From positions 310,001-374,000 of the forward strand of contig NZ_JAFBFW010000003.1 in NCBI RefSeq assembly GCF_016909495.1: a DNA stretch of 64,000 nucleotides, written 5' to 3'. Below the pieces are notes generated by a model. It saw only the letters and a list, made by a program, of their open reading frames with translations, was not told the origin of the DNA and did no database searches. This stretch comes from Pantoea coffeiphila. Lineage in GTDB: Bacteria > Pseudomonadota > Gammaproteobacteria > Enterobacterales > Enterobacteriaceae. The stretch's first letter is position 1, and each line of letters begins with the position of its first letter. Both the position numbers and the translations under genes were made by a program. Below, piece by piece: positions 51,431 to 60,451 of this stretch.

Positions 51431-51810
<380 letters not shown>

Positions 51811-51820
51811 TCTTCGATAA

Positions 51821-51846
51821 AAAACCCGCTTCGGCGGGTTTTTTGC
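51821..51846 (+). terminator. Intrinsic terminator after rnpB
   Basis: AAAACCCGC/GCGGGTTTT with a TTCG tetraloop and a T-run. Confidence 0.93.
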
Positions 51847-51854
51847 TTTGCGGC

Positions 51855-51932
51855 AGATGAATGACTGTCCACGACCCTCTCTATGAAAAGAACGCGGCTT
51901 AACGGTCAGCTTCGACTCATTCGATAAAACCC
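51855..51932 (+). repeat. Partial duplication of the rnpB 3' end
   Basis: Bases from AGATGAATGACTGTCCACGA through CGGCTTAACGGTCAGCTTC and TCGATAAAA repeat 51761-51822, with a short replaced segment in the middle. It lies after the rnpB terminator and cannot form a functional RNA alone. E. coli also has partial 3' rnpB repeats downstream of its gene. Confidence 0.88.
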
Positions 51933-52055
51933 TTCTCAACACTTGATGGCACCTCCCAACCGCCGCAGGATTTCACCCTTACAGATTATGCCATCGCTCT
52001 ATAATCGCCCCATAGTCGATAACTTCAGGATTTTTTTAGCAAAAGGAAGCTGCAA

Positions 52056-52652
52056 ATGATGAAGCTCAAAACGATCTATAGCGCATTTTTGGGTGTGGGG
52101 TTTTTGTTTACCATCACCGGCTGTGCGGATATCCCCCATGCGATCAGGGGCAACGATCCCCAATTAAGCACCATGACCTGGACGAAGGTCATGAACGATC
52201 CTGCGCTGTATAAAGGCCAGCAGGTTCGGTTTGGTGGGATGGTGGTCAATGTGATTAATCACGAACGAGAAACGCTGCTGGAAGTCGCCGTGCAGTCGCT
52301 GGATTCATCGGCTAAACCTGAACTCGATAAACCCTACCTCGGGCGAGTCATTGCACGCTATCCAGGCTACCTCGAACCGCTTTCATTCCGTAACCGGTTG
52401 GTCACTCTGCTTGGTACAGTAACCGGCACCACGAGCGGTAAAATTGGTTCTGCTAATACTCGCTTTCTGCAGATGGACCTGATCGGATACCAGATATGGC
52501 ATGTTAGCGATCGGCTGATCACCACGGGCTATTGGGATTATGGCGTAGGGCCATACTGGGACAACGGCTGGGATACCCCGGGTTATCCGTATGGCTGGGG
52601 ATGGTATCCGCAGGATTCAACGACGATTGTCCAGCCGGTAGTAACGCGCTAG
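52056..52652 (+). CDS. Slp-family outer-membrane lipoprotein (YeaY-like)
   Basis: A 198-residue precursor with lipobox TITGC (C23) and the Slp domain (NDPALYKGQQVRFGGMVVNVINHERETLLEVAV, LGRVIARYPGYLEPLSFRNRLVTLLGTVTG). The C-terminus is Gly/Tyr/Trp-rich (GVGPYWDNGWDTPGYPYGWGWYPQD), as in YeaY. Slp proteins are starvation- or acid-induced outer-membrane lipoproteins without known activity. ATG at 52056 follows AAAGGAAGC; the next codon is also ATG. Converges on yhaK. Confidence 0.87.
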   Translation: MMKLKTIYSAFLGVGFLFTITGCADIPHAIRGNDPQLSTMTWTKVMNDPALYKGQQVRFGGMVVNVINHERETLLEVAVQSLDSSAKPELDKPYLGRVIARYPGYLEPLSFRNRLVTLLGTVTGTTSGKIGSANTRFLQMDLIGYQIWHVSDRLITTGYWDYGVGPYWDNGWDTPGYPYGWGWYPQDSTTIVQPVVTR

Positions 52653-52686
52653 GAACTCGGCCGGGCGGCGAACTGCCCGGCAGAAT

Positions 52687-53391
52687 TTATATCGGTAGAT
52701 CAATCACCAGCGCCCGCAGCGGCGTTTCTGCCGTCAGCAGAACGCTCTCTTCTTCCCGCAGAAATGCGCCATCGCCGCAGGTGAGGGCTTCCTGCTCGTG
52801 CGAGTGGGTAACTGCCGTAAATGCGCCGTGGATCGACTGCAAATACGCGCGCGGCCCGTGCAGGGGAACCTGATAGCGTTCACCCGGCTGTAATACCACC
52901 TGGTGAATCCACACCTGCTGCCGGAGCTGCAGGCTGCCTTCGCTACCGTCGGGGGAAGCCAGCAGGGTGCAGGTTTTATCTTCCGGTACCGCAATCCGCT
53001 GTACGCGATTATTTTCTCTTTCCGGGCAGGCATCCAGCCACAGCTGAAGCCGCGTCAGGCTGCTCTCTTTGCTGATGTTATGTTCGCTGTAGCTGATCCC
53101 CGGCTGGGTAGCCAGCAGCAACGCCTCACCGGCACGCGCCGTTTCGTGATTGCCTTCGCTGTCGCGATATTCTGCTTCACCCTGCAATATCAGGTTCAGC
53201 ACATCGACTTTCGGATAGGCTCTGGGTTGAAAGGAAGCCCCTGGTGCCAGCACTTCCTGATTAAGTACGCGAAGTGAAGCGTACCCCAGTAGTTTAGGAT
53301 CGAAATAGTGACCGAAGGAGAAGGTATAGCGAGCCTGAAGCCAGCCGTAATCGGCTTTGCCACACTGTTGCGCTGTACGACTAACGATCAT
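52687..53391 (-). CDS. yhaK: Pirin-like protein YhaK
   Basis: YhaK is a cytosolic bicupin of the pirin family; the E. coli protein is a redox-sensitive marker of nitrosative stress and is NsrR-regulated there. The 234-residue product is almost collinear with E. coli YhaK (YGWLQARYTFSFGHYFDPKLLGYASLRVLNQE, LHGPRAYLQSIHG, LTCGDGAFLREEE). It is divergent from yhaJ by 128 bases. An nsrR gene is also present in this window. Confidence 0.93.
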   Translation of the reverse strand: MIVSRTAQQCGKADYGWLQARYTFSFGHYFDPKLLGYASLRVLNQEVLAPGASFQPRAYPKVDVLNLILQGEAEYRDSEGNHETARAGEALLLATQPGISYSEHNISKESSLTRLQLWLDACPERENNRVQRIAVPEDKTCTLLASPDGSEGSLQLRQQVWIHQVVLQPGERYQVPLHGPRAYLQSIHGAFTAVTHSHEQEALTCGDGAFLREEESVLLTAETPLRALVIDLPI

Positions 53392-53519
53392 GCTGTTCTC
53401 CTTATGTAAATCGGGGCTGGCCCGACCATTTATTATTCGGTTATGGTAAGTTTCTGGACTGGTGAATGCCAGCCAGTTAATCTGCTCGGCATATTCAAAT
53501 TTCCTGACAGAGAAAAGCT

Positions 53520-54422
53520 ATGGCTAAAGATCGTGCTCTGACGCTTGAAGCGCTACGTGTAATGGATGCCATCGATCGCCGCGGCAGTTTTGCTGCCGCA
53601 GCAGATGAGCTGGGCCGCGTCCCCTCTGCGTTAAGCTACACCATGCAGAAACTGGAAGAGGAGCTGGACGTGGTGTTGTTTGACCGATCCGGTCATCGCA
53701 CCAAATTTACCAACGTTGGGAGGATGCTGCTTGAACGCGGGCGCGTGCTGCTGGAAGCCGCCGACAAGCTGACTACCGATGCGGAAGCGCTGGCTCGCGG
53801 CTGGGAAACGCATCTGACGATTGCCACCGAAGCGCTGGTTTCCACCGAGCTGCTATTCCCGCTGGTGGAAAAACTGGCAGATAAAGCCAACACTCAGGTT
53901 TCGCTGATGACCGAGGTGCTCGCCGGGGCGTGGGAACGGCTGGAGCAGGGCCGCGCCGATATTGTGATTGCGCCCGATATGCATTTTCGCGCCTCTTCCG
54001 AGATCAACACCCGCAAGCTTTATTCACTGATGAGCGTCTACGTTGCCAGCCCCGATCATCCGATTCATCAGGAGCCGGAGCCGCTTTCCGAAACCACCCG
54101 GGTGAAATATCGCGGTATTGCGGTGGCGGATACCGCGCGTGAAAGGCCGGTATTAACCGTAACCCTGCTGGATAAACAGCAGCGCCTGACCGTCAGTACC
54201 ATTGAAGACAAACACCGTGCTTTACTGGCGGGCCTGGGCGTTGGCACCATGCCATACAGTATGGTTGAGCAGGATATTGCCGAAGGGCGTCTGCGTGTGG
54301 TCAGCCCTGAGTATACGCGGGAAGTGGATATTATTATGGCCTGGCGGCGCGACAGTATGGGGGAAGCCAAGGCCTGGTGCCTGCGGGAAATCCCGAAACT
54401 GCTGGCGAAGCGTCAGGGATAA
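53520..54422 (+). CDS. yhaJ: LysR-family regulator YhaJ
   Basis: A 300-residue LysR-type regulator. The N-terminal helix-turn-helix is clear (LEALRVMDAIDRRGSFAAAADELGRVPSALSYTMQKLEEEL), followed by a periplasmic-binding-like effector domain. E. coli YhaJ activates yqjF-type genes and virulence loci in response to aromatic compounds (including 2,4-dinitrotoluene products); yhaK, yqjF and yqjG lie beside it here too. Highly conserved overall. Confidence 0.93.
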   Translation: MAKDRALTLEALRVMDAIDRRGSFAAAADELGRVPSALSYTMQKLEEELDVVLFDRSGHRTKFTNVGRMLLERGRVLLEAADKLTTDAEALARGWETHLTIATEALVSTELLFPLVEKLADKANTQVSLMTEVLAGAWERLEQGRADIVIAPDMHFRASSEINTRKLYSLMSVYVASPDHPIHQEPEPLSETTRVKYRGIAVADTARERPVLTVTLLDKQQRLTVSTIEDKHRALLAGLGVGTMPYSMVEQDIAEGRLRVVSPEYTREVDIIMAWRRDSMGEAKAWCLREIPKLLAKRQG

Positions 54423-54444
54423 AGCCCGCAGGCACGGTATTCCT

Positions 54445-54585
54445 TTACGGCGCTGGGTTAGCCGAGCTTTCCTGAGAGTGTTCGATGCCGTTAAACGTTG
54501 AGAACGTTTCGTAGTAGTAGTGGCCCACGAAAGCAACGTAGCACAGCATCACGACGGCGAGGCAGAAAGAGACAGTCTTGATCAT
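54445..54585 (-). CDS. Small membrane protein (46 residues)
   Basis: A short frame with good signs of being a gene: ATG preceded by CTGGAGTTGAACC (GGAG at proper spacing), one hydrophobic helix (VSFCLAVVMLCYVAFVGHYYY, about residues 5-25) and a polar tail ending NPAP. I do not recognise it. It lies on the minus strand between yhaJ, whose end is 22 bases away and convergent, and the yqjG 3' hairpin, so it needs its own promoter or readthrough from yqjG. Confidence 0.6.
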   Translation of the reverse strand: MIKTVSFCLAVVMLCYVAFVGHYYYETFSTFNGIEHSQESSANPAP

Positions 54586-54701
54586 GGTTCAACTCCAGGA
54601 AGTTGGCTTCCGGTTAATCCGCATTTGCGTTCACATCAGTAAAGATACGTAAGTGCGAATTGGGAGAATTTGTTCCAGATCAATAAAGGGTGTTGAACGT
54701 C

Positions 54702-54725
54702 CGGGGCGAAAAGAAAATCGCCCCG
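54702..54725 (-). terminator. Hairpin downstream of yqjG
   Basis: CGGGGCGA/TCGCCCCG with an A-rich loop lies 18 bases after the yqjG stop. There is no terminal T-run on the minus strand. Confidence 0.55.
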
Positions 54726-54742
54726 AATGTTAACGGGCAGGA

Positions 54743-55729
54743 TCAGGGAAAGCGTTCGTCGCGCCCGTGCGGTTCGTCCCAGTTAAATGCCGGGCCTACC
54801 GAAATCACCCCGCTCGGGTTGATGGTTTTATGGCTGCGGTAGTAGTGATGGCGAATATGCGGCAGATTCACCGTACCCGCAATGCCCGGCAGCTGATAAA
54901 TCTCGCGCAGGAAGCCGCTCAGATTGAGGTAGTCGCCAATGCGGTGCTTATCGCATTTGAAATGCGTGACATACACCGGATCGAAGCGTACCAGCGTGGT
55001 CCACAGGCGTAAATCGGCTTCGGTCAGACGATTGCCGGTCAGATAGCGCCGCTGCCCCAGAATCTGCTCCAGACGGTCCAGCGAGCTGAAAAGCGCCGTC
55101 ACCGCTTCATCATAGGCCGGCTGACTGGTGGCAAAACCCGACTTATACACGCCGTTGTTTACCGTATCGTAGATCCAACCGTTCAGTTCATCGATCTCAT
55201 CGCGCAGTTCAGCCGGGTAATAATCCCCGGCGCGGGCACCAACACCGTCAAATGCGCTGTTAAACATGCGAATAATGTCGGCGGATTCATTACTGACGAT
55301 GGTGTGCTGATGTTTGTCCCACAGCACCGGCACCGTAACGCGGCCGGTGTAGGTTGGGTCGGCATGCAGATACAGCTGATAGAGATATTCGTTCTGATAC
55401 AGGCTGTCGCCGGTGACATCGGGGAAATCTTCGTCAAACGTCCAGCCGTTCTCCAGCATCAGTGGATGAACAACCGAAACTGAAATCATCGACTCCAGCC
55501 CTTTCAGCTGGCGCATAATCAGCGTGCGGTGTGCCCACGGGCAGGCGAGGGACACATACAAATGGTAGCGGTCGGCTTCGGCGCGGAAGCCACCTTTGCC
55601 GTGTGGACCGGCGCTGCCGTCGGCCGTCACCCAGTTGCGAAATACCGCTTCTGAACGTTTAAAGCGGCCGCCGGTAGACTTGGTGTCGTACCAGTTATCG
55701 TGCCATACGCCATCAATTAGCTGTCCCAT
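54743..55729 (-). CDS. yqjG: Glutathionyl-hydroquinone reductase YqjG
   Basis: YqjG (Xi-class glutathione transferase) reduces glutathionyl-hydroquinones to hydroquinones with glutathione. The 328-residue product has the catalytic cysteine in LACPWAHRTLIMRQLKGLE, the N-terminal thioredoxin-like half with PVLWDKHQHTIVSNESADIIRMF, and the C-terminal helical domain. Length equals E. coli YqjG. It is downstream of yqjF with a terminator between them. Confidence 0.95.
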   Translation of the reverse strand: MGQLIDGVWHDNWYDTKSTGGRFKRSEAVFRNWVTADGSAGPHGKGGFRAEADRYHLYVSLACPWAHRTLIMRQLKGLESMISVSVVHPLMLENGWTFDEDFPDVTGDSLYQNEYLYQLYLHADPTYTGRVTVPVLWDKHQHTIVSNESADIIRMFNSAFDGVGARAGDYYPAELRDEIDELNGWIYDTVNNGVYKSGFATSQPAYDEAVTALFSSLDRLEQILGQRRYLTGNRLTEADLRLWTTLVRFDPVYVTHFKCDKHRIGDYLNLSGFLREIYQLPGIAGTVNLPHIRHHYYRSHKTINPSGVISVGPAFNWDEPHGRDERFP

Positions 55730-55750
55730 CTTTCCTCCCTAAAAATGAAA

Positions 55751-55773
55751 GGGCGAGGATATGCTCCTCGCCC
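55751..55773 (-). terminator. Intrinsic terminator after yqjF
   Basis: GGGCGAGGA/TCCTCGCCC is a 9-bp stem with a 5-base loop, followed on the minus strand by TTTCATTTTTA. It separates yqjF from yqjG. Confidence 0.8.
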
Positions 55774-55804
55774 CGGATTCTTCACTGTTGTAAGTGTAGT
55801 GGAA

Positions 55805-56197
55805 TTACCACTTTTTACCCAGCAGACGGTCGATGCTGTATGCGCCAGGTCCTACCAGGCCCAGCAGCAGGTAGCCACCGGAGATTGACAGGTTTTTCAT
55901 AAACATAATGGAGTTCGGGCCTTCCGCAAAGTTGGTGTGGAAGATAAACGCCGTCAGCAGCGTAAAGGCTGCGGTGAACAGCGCGGTGAAGCGGGTCAGG
56001 AAGCCGAACAGAATGGCCAGGCCGCCGCCGAACTCAAGCAGAATGGTCAGCGGCAGGAAGAAGCCCGGCACGCCCATTGCTTCCATATACTGCTGCGTAC
56101 CGGCGTAACCGGTGATTTTTCCCCAGCCTGCAACGATAAACAGAATTGGCATCAGGATGCGAGCCACTAAGAAACCGGTATCTTCTAATTTTTTCAT
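55805..56197 (-). CDS. yqjF: DoxX-family membrane protein YqjF
   Basis: A 130-residue DoxX-family inner-membrane protein with four hydrophobic segments (VARILMPILFIVAGWGK, FFLPLTILLEFGGGLAILFGF, ALFTAAFTLLTAFIF, ISGGYLLLGLVGPGAYSI). In E. coli it responds to nitroaromatic breakdown products through YhaJ. The ATG at 56197 gives the standard length; the frame continues five codons upstream without support. Function in electron transport or quinone chemistry is inferred. Confidence 0.92.
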   Translation of the reverse strand: MKKLEDTGFLVARILMPILFIVAGWGKITGYAGTQQYMEAMGVPGFFLPLTILLEFGGGLAILFGFLTRFTALFTAAFTLLTAFIFHTNFAEGPNSIMFMKNLSISGGYLLLGLVGPGAYSIDRLLGKKW

Positions 56198-56397
56198 AAT
56201 CATCCCCAACAAGAATTTTATGGGCCGTGCTATCAGGCGGACCCTGTTTTACTGTGGCCTGGCGCTGCTTTAGCGCTCAGTGCCGTTCGTTGCTGGAGAT
56301 AATAGACGGGGAGTCTGGCTATTGTAAGCGAGATAATCTGTCGAAGTTGTTCAAGAAAATTGGAAAGGATGGCCGCAAAGGGCGATGCGGCCATAAT

Positions 56398-56685
56398 TTA
56401 GCGTTTTGGCAGGGCGTTACGCACCATGCGCCAGGTGCTCCAGGCTCCAATACCGCGTTTCGCCCAGCGGGTCAGAAAGCGTGGATTACGCACCGACCAG
56501 ATGGCAAAAACGCCGCTGCCAATTGCCAGATAGCGTTTGGCATTAACCAGGCTCAGCCAGCCCCGATCGTAACGATCTGTGGCTTCCAGCCACTCTTTGC
56601 GCCCGGCGCTTAAATCCAGACGCTGCTGTTGAATAAGCCGCAGCAGATCGGCGGTACGTTTTTCACGGTCGCGGCGGCTCATCAA
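56398..56685 (-). CDS. yqjK: YqjK-like protein
   Basis: A 95-residue protein of the YqjK family: a charged N-terminal helix (SRRDREKRTADLLRLIQQQRLDLSAGRKEWLEATDRYD), one weakly hydrophobic segment (LAIGSGVFAIWSV) and a basic C-terminus. Function unknown. Its start overlaps the yqjE stop by four bases, so it is the last gene of the yqjDEK unit. Confidence 0.88.
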   Translation of the reverse strand: MMSRRDREKRTADLLRLIQQQRLDLSAGRKEWLEATDRYDRGWLSLVNAKRYLAIGSGVFAIWSVRNPRFLTRWAKRGIGAWSTWRMVRNALPKR

Positions 56686-57074
56686 TCATCCTCCAGCAGC
56701 TGGCGATCGCTGGCAAGTTCCTTACGGGTGGCGCTGAGAAGGGTAGAACGCCGCGATTTTGCCAGCGTCCACAGGCCGAAAATCAGCGCCAGCGCAAACA
56801 GGACCCCGGTCGTGATTGCCATTGCCATCAGGCGGTATTGCGCATCAACGGCCCAGATAACCAGTACCATCAGGCTCATCAGACCAAATGCAGTGAACAG
56901 TAGGGTCAGCCCTACCATGATCATCATCTGAATCAGGTTGGCTTTTTCCGCTTCCAGCTCAACTACCGCCAGACGCACGCGGGTTTCAACAATGCCCACC
57001 AGCGTGGTGATGATCCGCTGTCCGATATTAATGACCCCTTTACCGGGGCCATGATTTTGCTGATTATCTGCCAT
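56682..57074 (-). CDS. yqjE: Phage-holin-superfamily membrane protein YqjE
   Basis: A 130-residue inner-membrane protein of DUF1469 with two transmembrane helices (MMIMVGLTLLFTAFGLMSLMVLVIWAV and MAMAITTGVLFALALIFGLWTL) flanked by amphipathic, charged segments. Function unknown; it is always linked to yqjD-type ribosome-binding tail-anchored proteins. It starts 1 base after yqjD and overlaps yqjK by four bases. Confidence 0.9.
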   Translation of the reverse strand: MADNQQNHGPGKGVINIGQRIITTLVGIVETRVRLAVVELEAEKANLIQMMIMVGLTLLFTAFGLMSLMVLVIWAVDAQYRLMAMAITTGVLFALALIFGLWTLAKSRRSTLLSATRKELASDRQLLEDD

Positions 57075-57075
57075 A

Positions 57076-57381
57076 TTAACGACGGGTCAGCAGAACGCCC
57101 AGTACCACACCGACCGCTGCGCCAATCCCTACGCTGGTCCACGGATTATCACGGACGTAAACATCGGCACGGTCCGCCGCCTCACGGGTGGTTTGTGCAA
57201 TACGCTCACCGGAATCACCCAGGCGTGCGCGAGTATTTTTCAGGGCGCTTTGCGCTTTATTGTGCAGTTTTTCCAGCTCGGTTTTAGATTTTTCACTGGA
57301 GGTACTGAGCACTTCTTCCAGCGTATCGGCCAGGGTTTTCAGCTCGGCGCGCAGATGTTCTGACGTGGTATCTTTAGACAT
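57076..57381 (-). CDS. yqjD: Tail-anchored ribosome-binding protein YqjD
   Basis: A 101-residue ElaB/YqjD/DUF883 protein: a long charged amphipathic helix (about residues 5-75) and a C-terminal membrane anchor (PWTSVGIGAAVGVVLGVLLTRR). E. coli YqjD is RpoS-dependent, sits in the inner membrane and binds stationary-phase ribosomes. The ATG at 57381 follows AAGGAGTCTTCC, giving exactly the E. coli length. Confidence 0.92.
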   Translation of the reverse strand: MSKDTTSEHLRAELKTLADTLEEVLSTSSEKSKTELEKLHNKAQSALKNTRARLGDSGERIAQTTREAADRADVYVRDNPWTSVGIGAAVGVVLGVLLTRR

Positions 57382-57426
57382 GGAAGACTCCTTACTTATG
57401 ATTAATGTCATGGCAGATTGCCGACC

Positions 57427-57798
57427 TTAATAGGGCGCAGCCTGCACTTCCTTCAGCTCACGTTGAGCGTCAGCCAGTTTCTTTTCCCGTTTGGCGATTT
57501 TCTTGCTGTCGCCACCCTCGTTTCGCTCCTGCTGCAGTTCCTGTTCCCGCTCGGTCACTTTTTTCTGATGCTGCTGAATCTTTTCCTGATGGGCTTTGCG
57601 GACGTTTTCATCCGAGCAGTTAGCACGCGTTTCGGTCAGCGCACGCTCCAGGCCATTAATCTGGCGCTGGTTATTGTGCTGGCGGGCGAAATCGATTTCT
57701 TTCTGAATAGCCTGCTCTTTCTGCTGACAAAGCGGCCCGGCCTGTGCCAGTGATGTCGCAGCCAGCAGGCTGATAGCAAGCGTTAAGCGGTATTTCAT
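57427..57798 (-). CDS. yqjC: DUF1090 periplasmic protein YqjC
   Basis: A 123-residue exported protein: signal peptide MKYRLTLAISLLAATSLAQA, then a highly charged coiled-coil-like region with two cysteines (GPLCQQKEQAIQKEIDFARQHNN ... RANCSDENVRKAH) that may form a disulfide. Function unknown. It heads the yqjC-yqjD-yqjE-yqjK group, as in E. coli. Confidence 0.91.
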   Translation of the reverse strand: MKYRLTLAISLLAATSLAQAGPLCQQKEQAIQKEIDFARQHNNQRQINGLERALTETRANCSDENVRKAHQEKIQQHQKKVTEREQELQQERNEGGDSKKIAKREKKLADAQRELKEVQAAPY

Positions 57799-57922
57799 AT
57801 GATGGTGACCTTCCTTTGCAATGACAGCCGGTTAGGGCTATCGATTTCCTGAACACAGGGCGGCGTAGGGATTTTTAAGCATAGACAGAAAACTGGAAAA
57901 GCTCAAAACAGAACGGGAATTT

Positions 57923-57950
57923 CCCCTCGCCTCTCTGAGGGGGCGAGGGG
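57923..57950 (-). terminator. Hairpin downstream of mzrA
   Basis: CCCCTCGCC/GGCGAGGGG is a 9-bp stem with a 10-base loop. No T-run follows on the minus strand. Confidence 0.5.
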
Positions 57951-57953
57951 CAG

Positions 57954-58343
57954 TTACGTTCGCAGACTGATGCGATTCACCCAGTTTGCCGCGCCGTGGC
58001 CTTCCTGACGGGCAATATCGAAGCCATAAGGCAGCAGTTCACGCAGTACTTTTTCCGCCGCGTCGCTTTGTTCCTGTGAATCGAACCTAATTACCAGTGA
58101 ATCGTGGTCCGGGGTGATACTTTTAATGCGAATCCCCTGGGCGGTGAGCGACTGATAGACATAAAAGCCGTCGGGCAGGCTGTTGCCCTGGCGCAGAGTG
58201 CGGATCTGCAGTGCGGCTTCGCTGCGAAACAGCGCGGGCAGCAGCGTAACGACCAGCGTCAGCGTCAGCAGCGAAGCGGCCAACAGCCCAATCCAGGGCA
58301 CGATGCGCAGGAGTCTGGCCGGAAGTTTGAACAGAGAGGACAT
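57954..58343 (-). CDS. mzrA: EnvZ/OmpR modulator MzrA
   Basis: MzrA is a small inner-membrane protein that connects the CpxAR and EnvZ/OmpR systems by binding EnvZ. The 129-residue product has one transmembrane helix ([23 protein letters not shown]) and a periplasmic domain with [40 protein letters not shown]. The ATG at 58343 lies 2 bases after the yqjA stop and follows GGAGG; a longer frame would overlap yqjA. The pair is conserved. Confidence 0.88.
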   Translation of the reverse strand: MSSLFKLPARLLRIVPWIGLLAASLLTLTLVVTLLPALFRSEAALQIRTLRQGNSLPDGFYVYQSLTAQGIRIKSITPDHDSLVIRFDSQEQSDAAEKVLRELLPYGFDIARQEGHGAANWVNRISLRT

Positions 58344-58345
58344 GG

Positions 58346-59011
58346 TTACTGGCCTCCCTGCGACGTTTTTTTCCGCCACAGTACGTATAAAGAGCCACAG
58401 AGGCCGAAGACCAGCAGCACCAGCGGCAGCAGCATCAGGCAGAACATCAGCTGATCTTCATATTTACGGAACAGCGGCGTTTTGCCCAGCGCAAAGCCCA
58501 TCACGGTCAGAATCAGCACCCACAGCAGGCCGCTCATCCAGTTAAAGAACTGGAAGCGGGCATTGCTCAGGCCGGAAAGCCCGGCGATGGTGGGTAACAG
58601 CGTGCGAACAAACGCGATAAATCGCCCAATGAGCAGCGCCGACAGGCCGTGGCGGTGAAACAGCTGGTGCGCCCGCTGATGGTACTGCGCGGGTAGATGC
58701 GAAAGCCATTTTTGTACCAGCGGCGTATTGCCGAGCCACTTGCCCTGAATATAGCTGACCCAGCAGCCCAGGCTGGCGGCGGTGGTAAGGATAAACAGTG
58801 TGAGCGGAAAATTCATCGTGCCTTTCGCTATCAGCACGCCGACCAGAATCAGCAGGCTGTCACCGGGCAGGAAAGCCGCCGGAAGCAGGCCATTTTCCAG
58901 AAACAGAATCATAAACAGGATGAAGTAAAGCGCCCAGACCAGCGTCGGGTCGGCCAGCGTGACGTAATCTTGCTGCCATAAGGCGTGGATTAAATCTTTA
59001 AAAATATCCAT
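58346..59011 (-). CDS. yqjA: DedA-family membrane protein YqjA
   Basis: A 221-residue DedA-family inner-membrane protein; E. coli YqjA is needed, with YghB, for membrane-potential homeostasis, division and drug or alkaline resistance, probably as a proton-dependent transporter. Key DedA motifs are visible: [18 protein letters not shown] with E and D residues, and [23 protein letters not shown] with conserved arginines. Start at ATG 59011 follows AGGACTATTG; a TTG one codon upstream is less likely. Confidence 0.94.
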   Translation of the reverse strand: MDIFKDLIHALWQQDYVTLADPTLVWALYFILFMILFLENGLLPAAFLPGDSLLILVGVLIAKGTMNFPLTLFILTTAASLGCWVSYIQGKWLGNTPLVQKWLSHLPAQYHQRAHQLFHRHGLSALLIGRFIAFVRTLLPTIAGLSGLSNARFQFFNWMSGLLWVLILTVMGFALGKTPLFRKYEDQLMFCLMLLPLVLLVFGLCGSLYVLWRKKTSQGGQ

Positions 59012-59307
59012 CAATAGTCCTGAACATCATAGTTGGCCCGATTTAACGCAATTCTACATGCTGAATTCATCGTTTTAGTGATGCAGATGCTGCGGGCGGC
59101 TGAACAGCGTGGCCAGAAAAAGCATCGAAAGCTTAAAGCTTTTTACAAAGGGTAAAAAAAGAAGATAACTGTAACAAAGTTAAGCAGGTCTGGACAGGAA
59201 GAAACACCGGACCAGGGATGTTTTACCGTTGCAGCGGTCCGGCGTGAAGGAGTTTTACACTGGCTGACATAAGTGAACGAAAGCTGACTCAATCTACTAA
59301 GAAAGAC

Positions 59308-60084
59308 CTACTTTTCGTCGTTGGCGATGCTATCCAGAGCGATAACCGGATTTTCAGCAAACATGTAGCGGTCTACGTTAAATTCAAAGTCATCTGTCGT
59401 GGCGTTGAACAGCATCTGGCGGGTATTCTCCAGGTGCTGCCACATTGCCAGCTTGCTCCCTGCCGGGTCCTTGCGGATCAGCGCCTTGAGGATGTTATCG
59501 TGATCTTCGCACCAGCTCTCTATCGAGCGCTCGTCGATATGTTCATGCAGTTTTAGCCAGTACGGGTTGTACAACCGATGCAACCACATTTTTTCAACAA
59601 TTGCCGCCAGCGCGCTGTTCTGCGTAGAGAGCGCAATCTGCACGTGGAATTTCATATCCCACTCGGAGTCACGGAAGCGATCTTCCTGCCGCGCCTGCTC
59701 CTGAATAGACATCAGTTGCACGATATCCTGCCGGGTCACCTGGGTGGCGGCAAATTCAGCAACGTTGCTTTCAATCAGCTGCCGGGCCTGCAGCAACTCA
59801 AAGGGACCGAAGCTGGCAAACTCCAGCTGGCTATTGGTGGTTACGCTTTTCTTTTGCTGCTGTGACACCACATGTATGCCGGAACCTTTACGCACTTCTA
59901 CATAGCCTTCCACTTCCAGCATGATGATCGCCTCGCGCACCACGGTCCGGCTGACGCTCATCTCTTCCGCAATAAAGCGCTCGGCGGGCAGCTTTTCGCC
60001 AATCTGATACTGGCCCTGTTCAAGGCGCAGTTTTAACTCAGCTGCCAGCTGCTGATAGAGACGACGTGAGTCGATCTGTTGCAT
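59308..60084 (-). CDS. exuR: Hexuronate regulon repressor ExuR
   Basis: ExuR is a GntR/FadR-type repressor of galacturonate and glucuronate catabolism, released by hexuronates. The 258-residue product has the winged helix ([54 protein letters not shown]) and the FCD ligand-binding domain. It is divergent from uxaB, with the operators in the 367-base gap between them. Confidence 0.96.
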   Translation of the reverse strand: MQQIDSRRLYQQLAAELKLRLEQGQYQIGEKLPAERFIAEEMSVSRTVVREAIIMLEVEGYVEVRKGSGIHVVSQQQKKSVTTNSQLEFASFGPFELLQARQLIESNVAEFAATQVTRQDIVQLMSIQEQARQEDRFRDSEWDMKFHVQIALSTQNSALAAIVEKMWLHRLYNPYWLKLHEHIDERSIESWCEDHDNILKALIRKDPAGSKLAMWQHLENTRQMLFNATTDDFEFNVDRYMFAENPVIALDSIANDEK

Positions 60085-60119
60085 GGTTCACGCTCCGATA
60101 CACAATGATTTGCTGAAAC

Positions 60120-60131
60120 CTGTTATACCAC
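60120..60131 (-). promoter_or_regulatory. Candidate ExuR operator near exuR
   Basis: TGTTATACCA, about 35 bases upstream of exuR, contains the TTATACC half of the hexuronate operator (TTGGTATACCAA-like consensus); probably autoregulation. A similar TGTTATACC lies at 60214-60222. Confidence 0.5.
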
Positions 60132-60357
60132 TTTCCCCGTGCTAAAAAAACAGACGCTCGTTAAGGTCTTGAATCCCCGATTACCCTGCATGGTGCTGAA
60201 CGGGTTATAAAGATGTTATACCTTTTTATCTGAGATTAAGACCGCGATACTGAGAATGAAGCAATCATCAACATTCTTACATTTGCATATAAAACATATA
60301 GTTAAATTTAATTTTTTGATTAGATGACGCTAATCACCCGCAGTTGATAGTGTTTTT

Positions 60358-60373
60358 TGTGATCTGTTTCTCA
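60358..60373 (+). promoter_or_regulatory. Candidate CRP-binding site
   Basis: TGTGA-TCTGTT-TCTCA matches 9 of 10 conserved half-site bases of the CRP consensus (TGTGA-N6-TCACA). It lies just upstream of the ExuR-like operator, consistent with catabolite control of uxaB. Confidence 0.6.
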
Positions 60374-60394
60374 CTATTTATTCAGCACTCGACA

Positions 60395-60413
60395 TAATTG
60401 GTATGATAACTTT
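60395..60413 (+). promoter_or_regulatory. Candidate ExuR operator at uxaB
   Basis: AATTGGTATGATAACTTT has the AATTGGTAT half-site typical of ExuR/UxuR operators and a diverged second half. It sits 40 bases before uxaB, where binding would block transcription. Confidence 0.65.
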
Positions 60414-60451
60414 GCTGGTATTGAAACACAGAACTTTCCAGGGGATACCAG

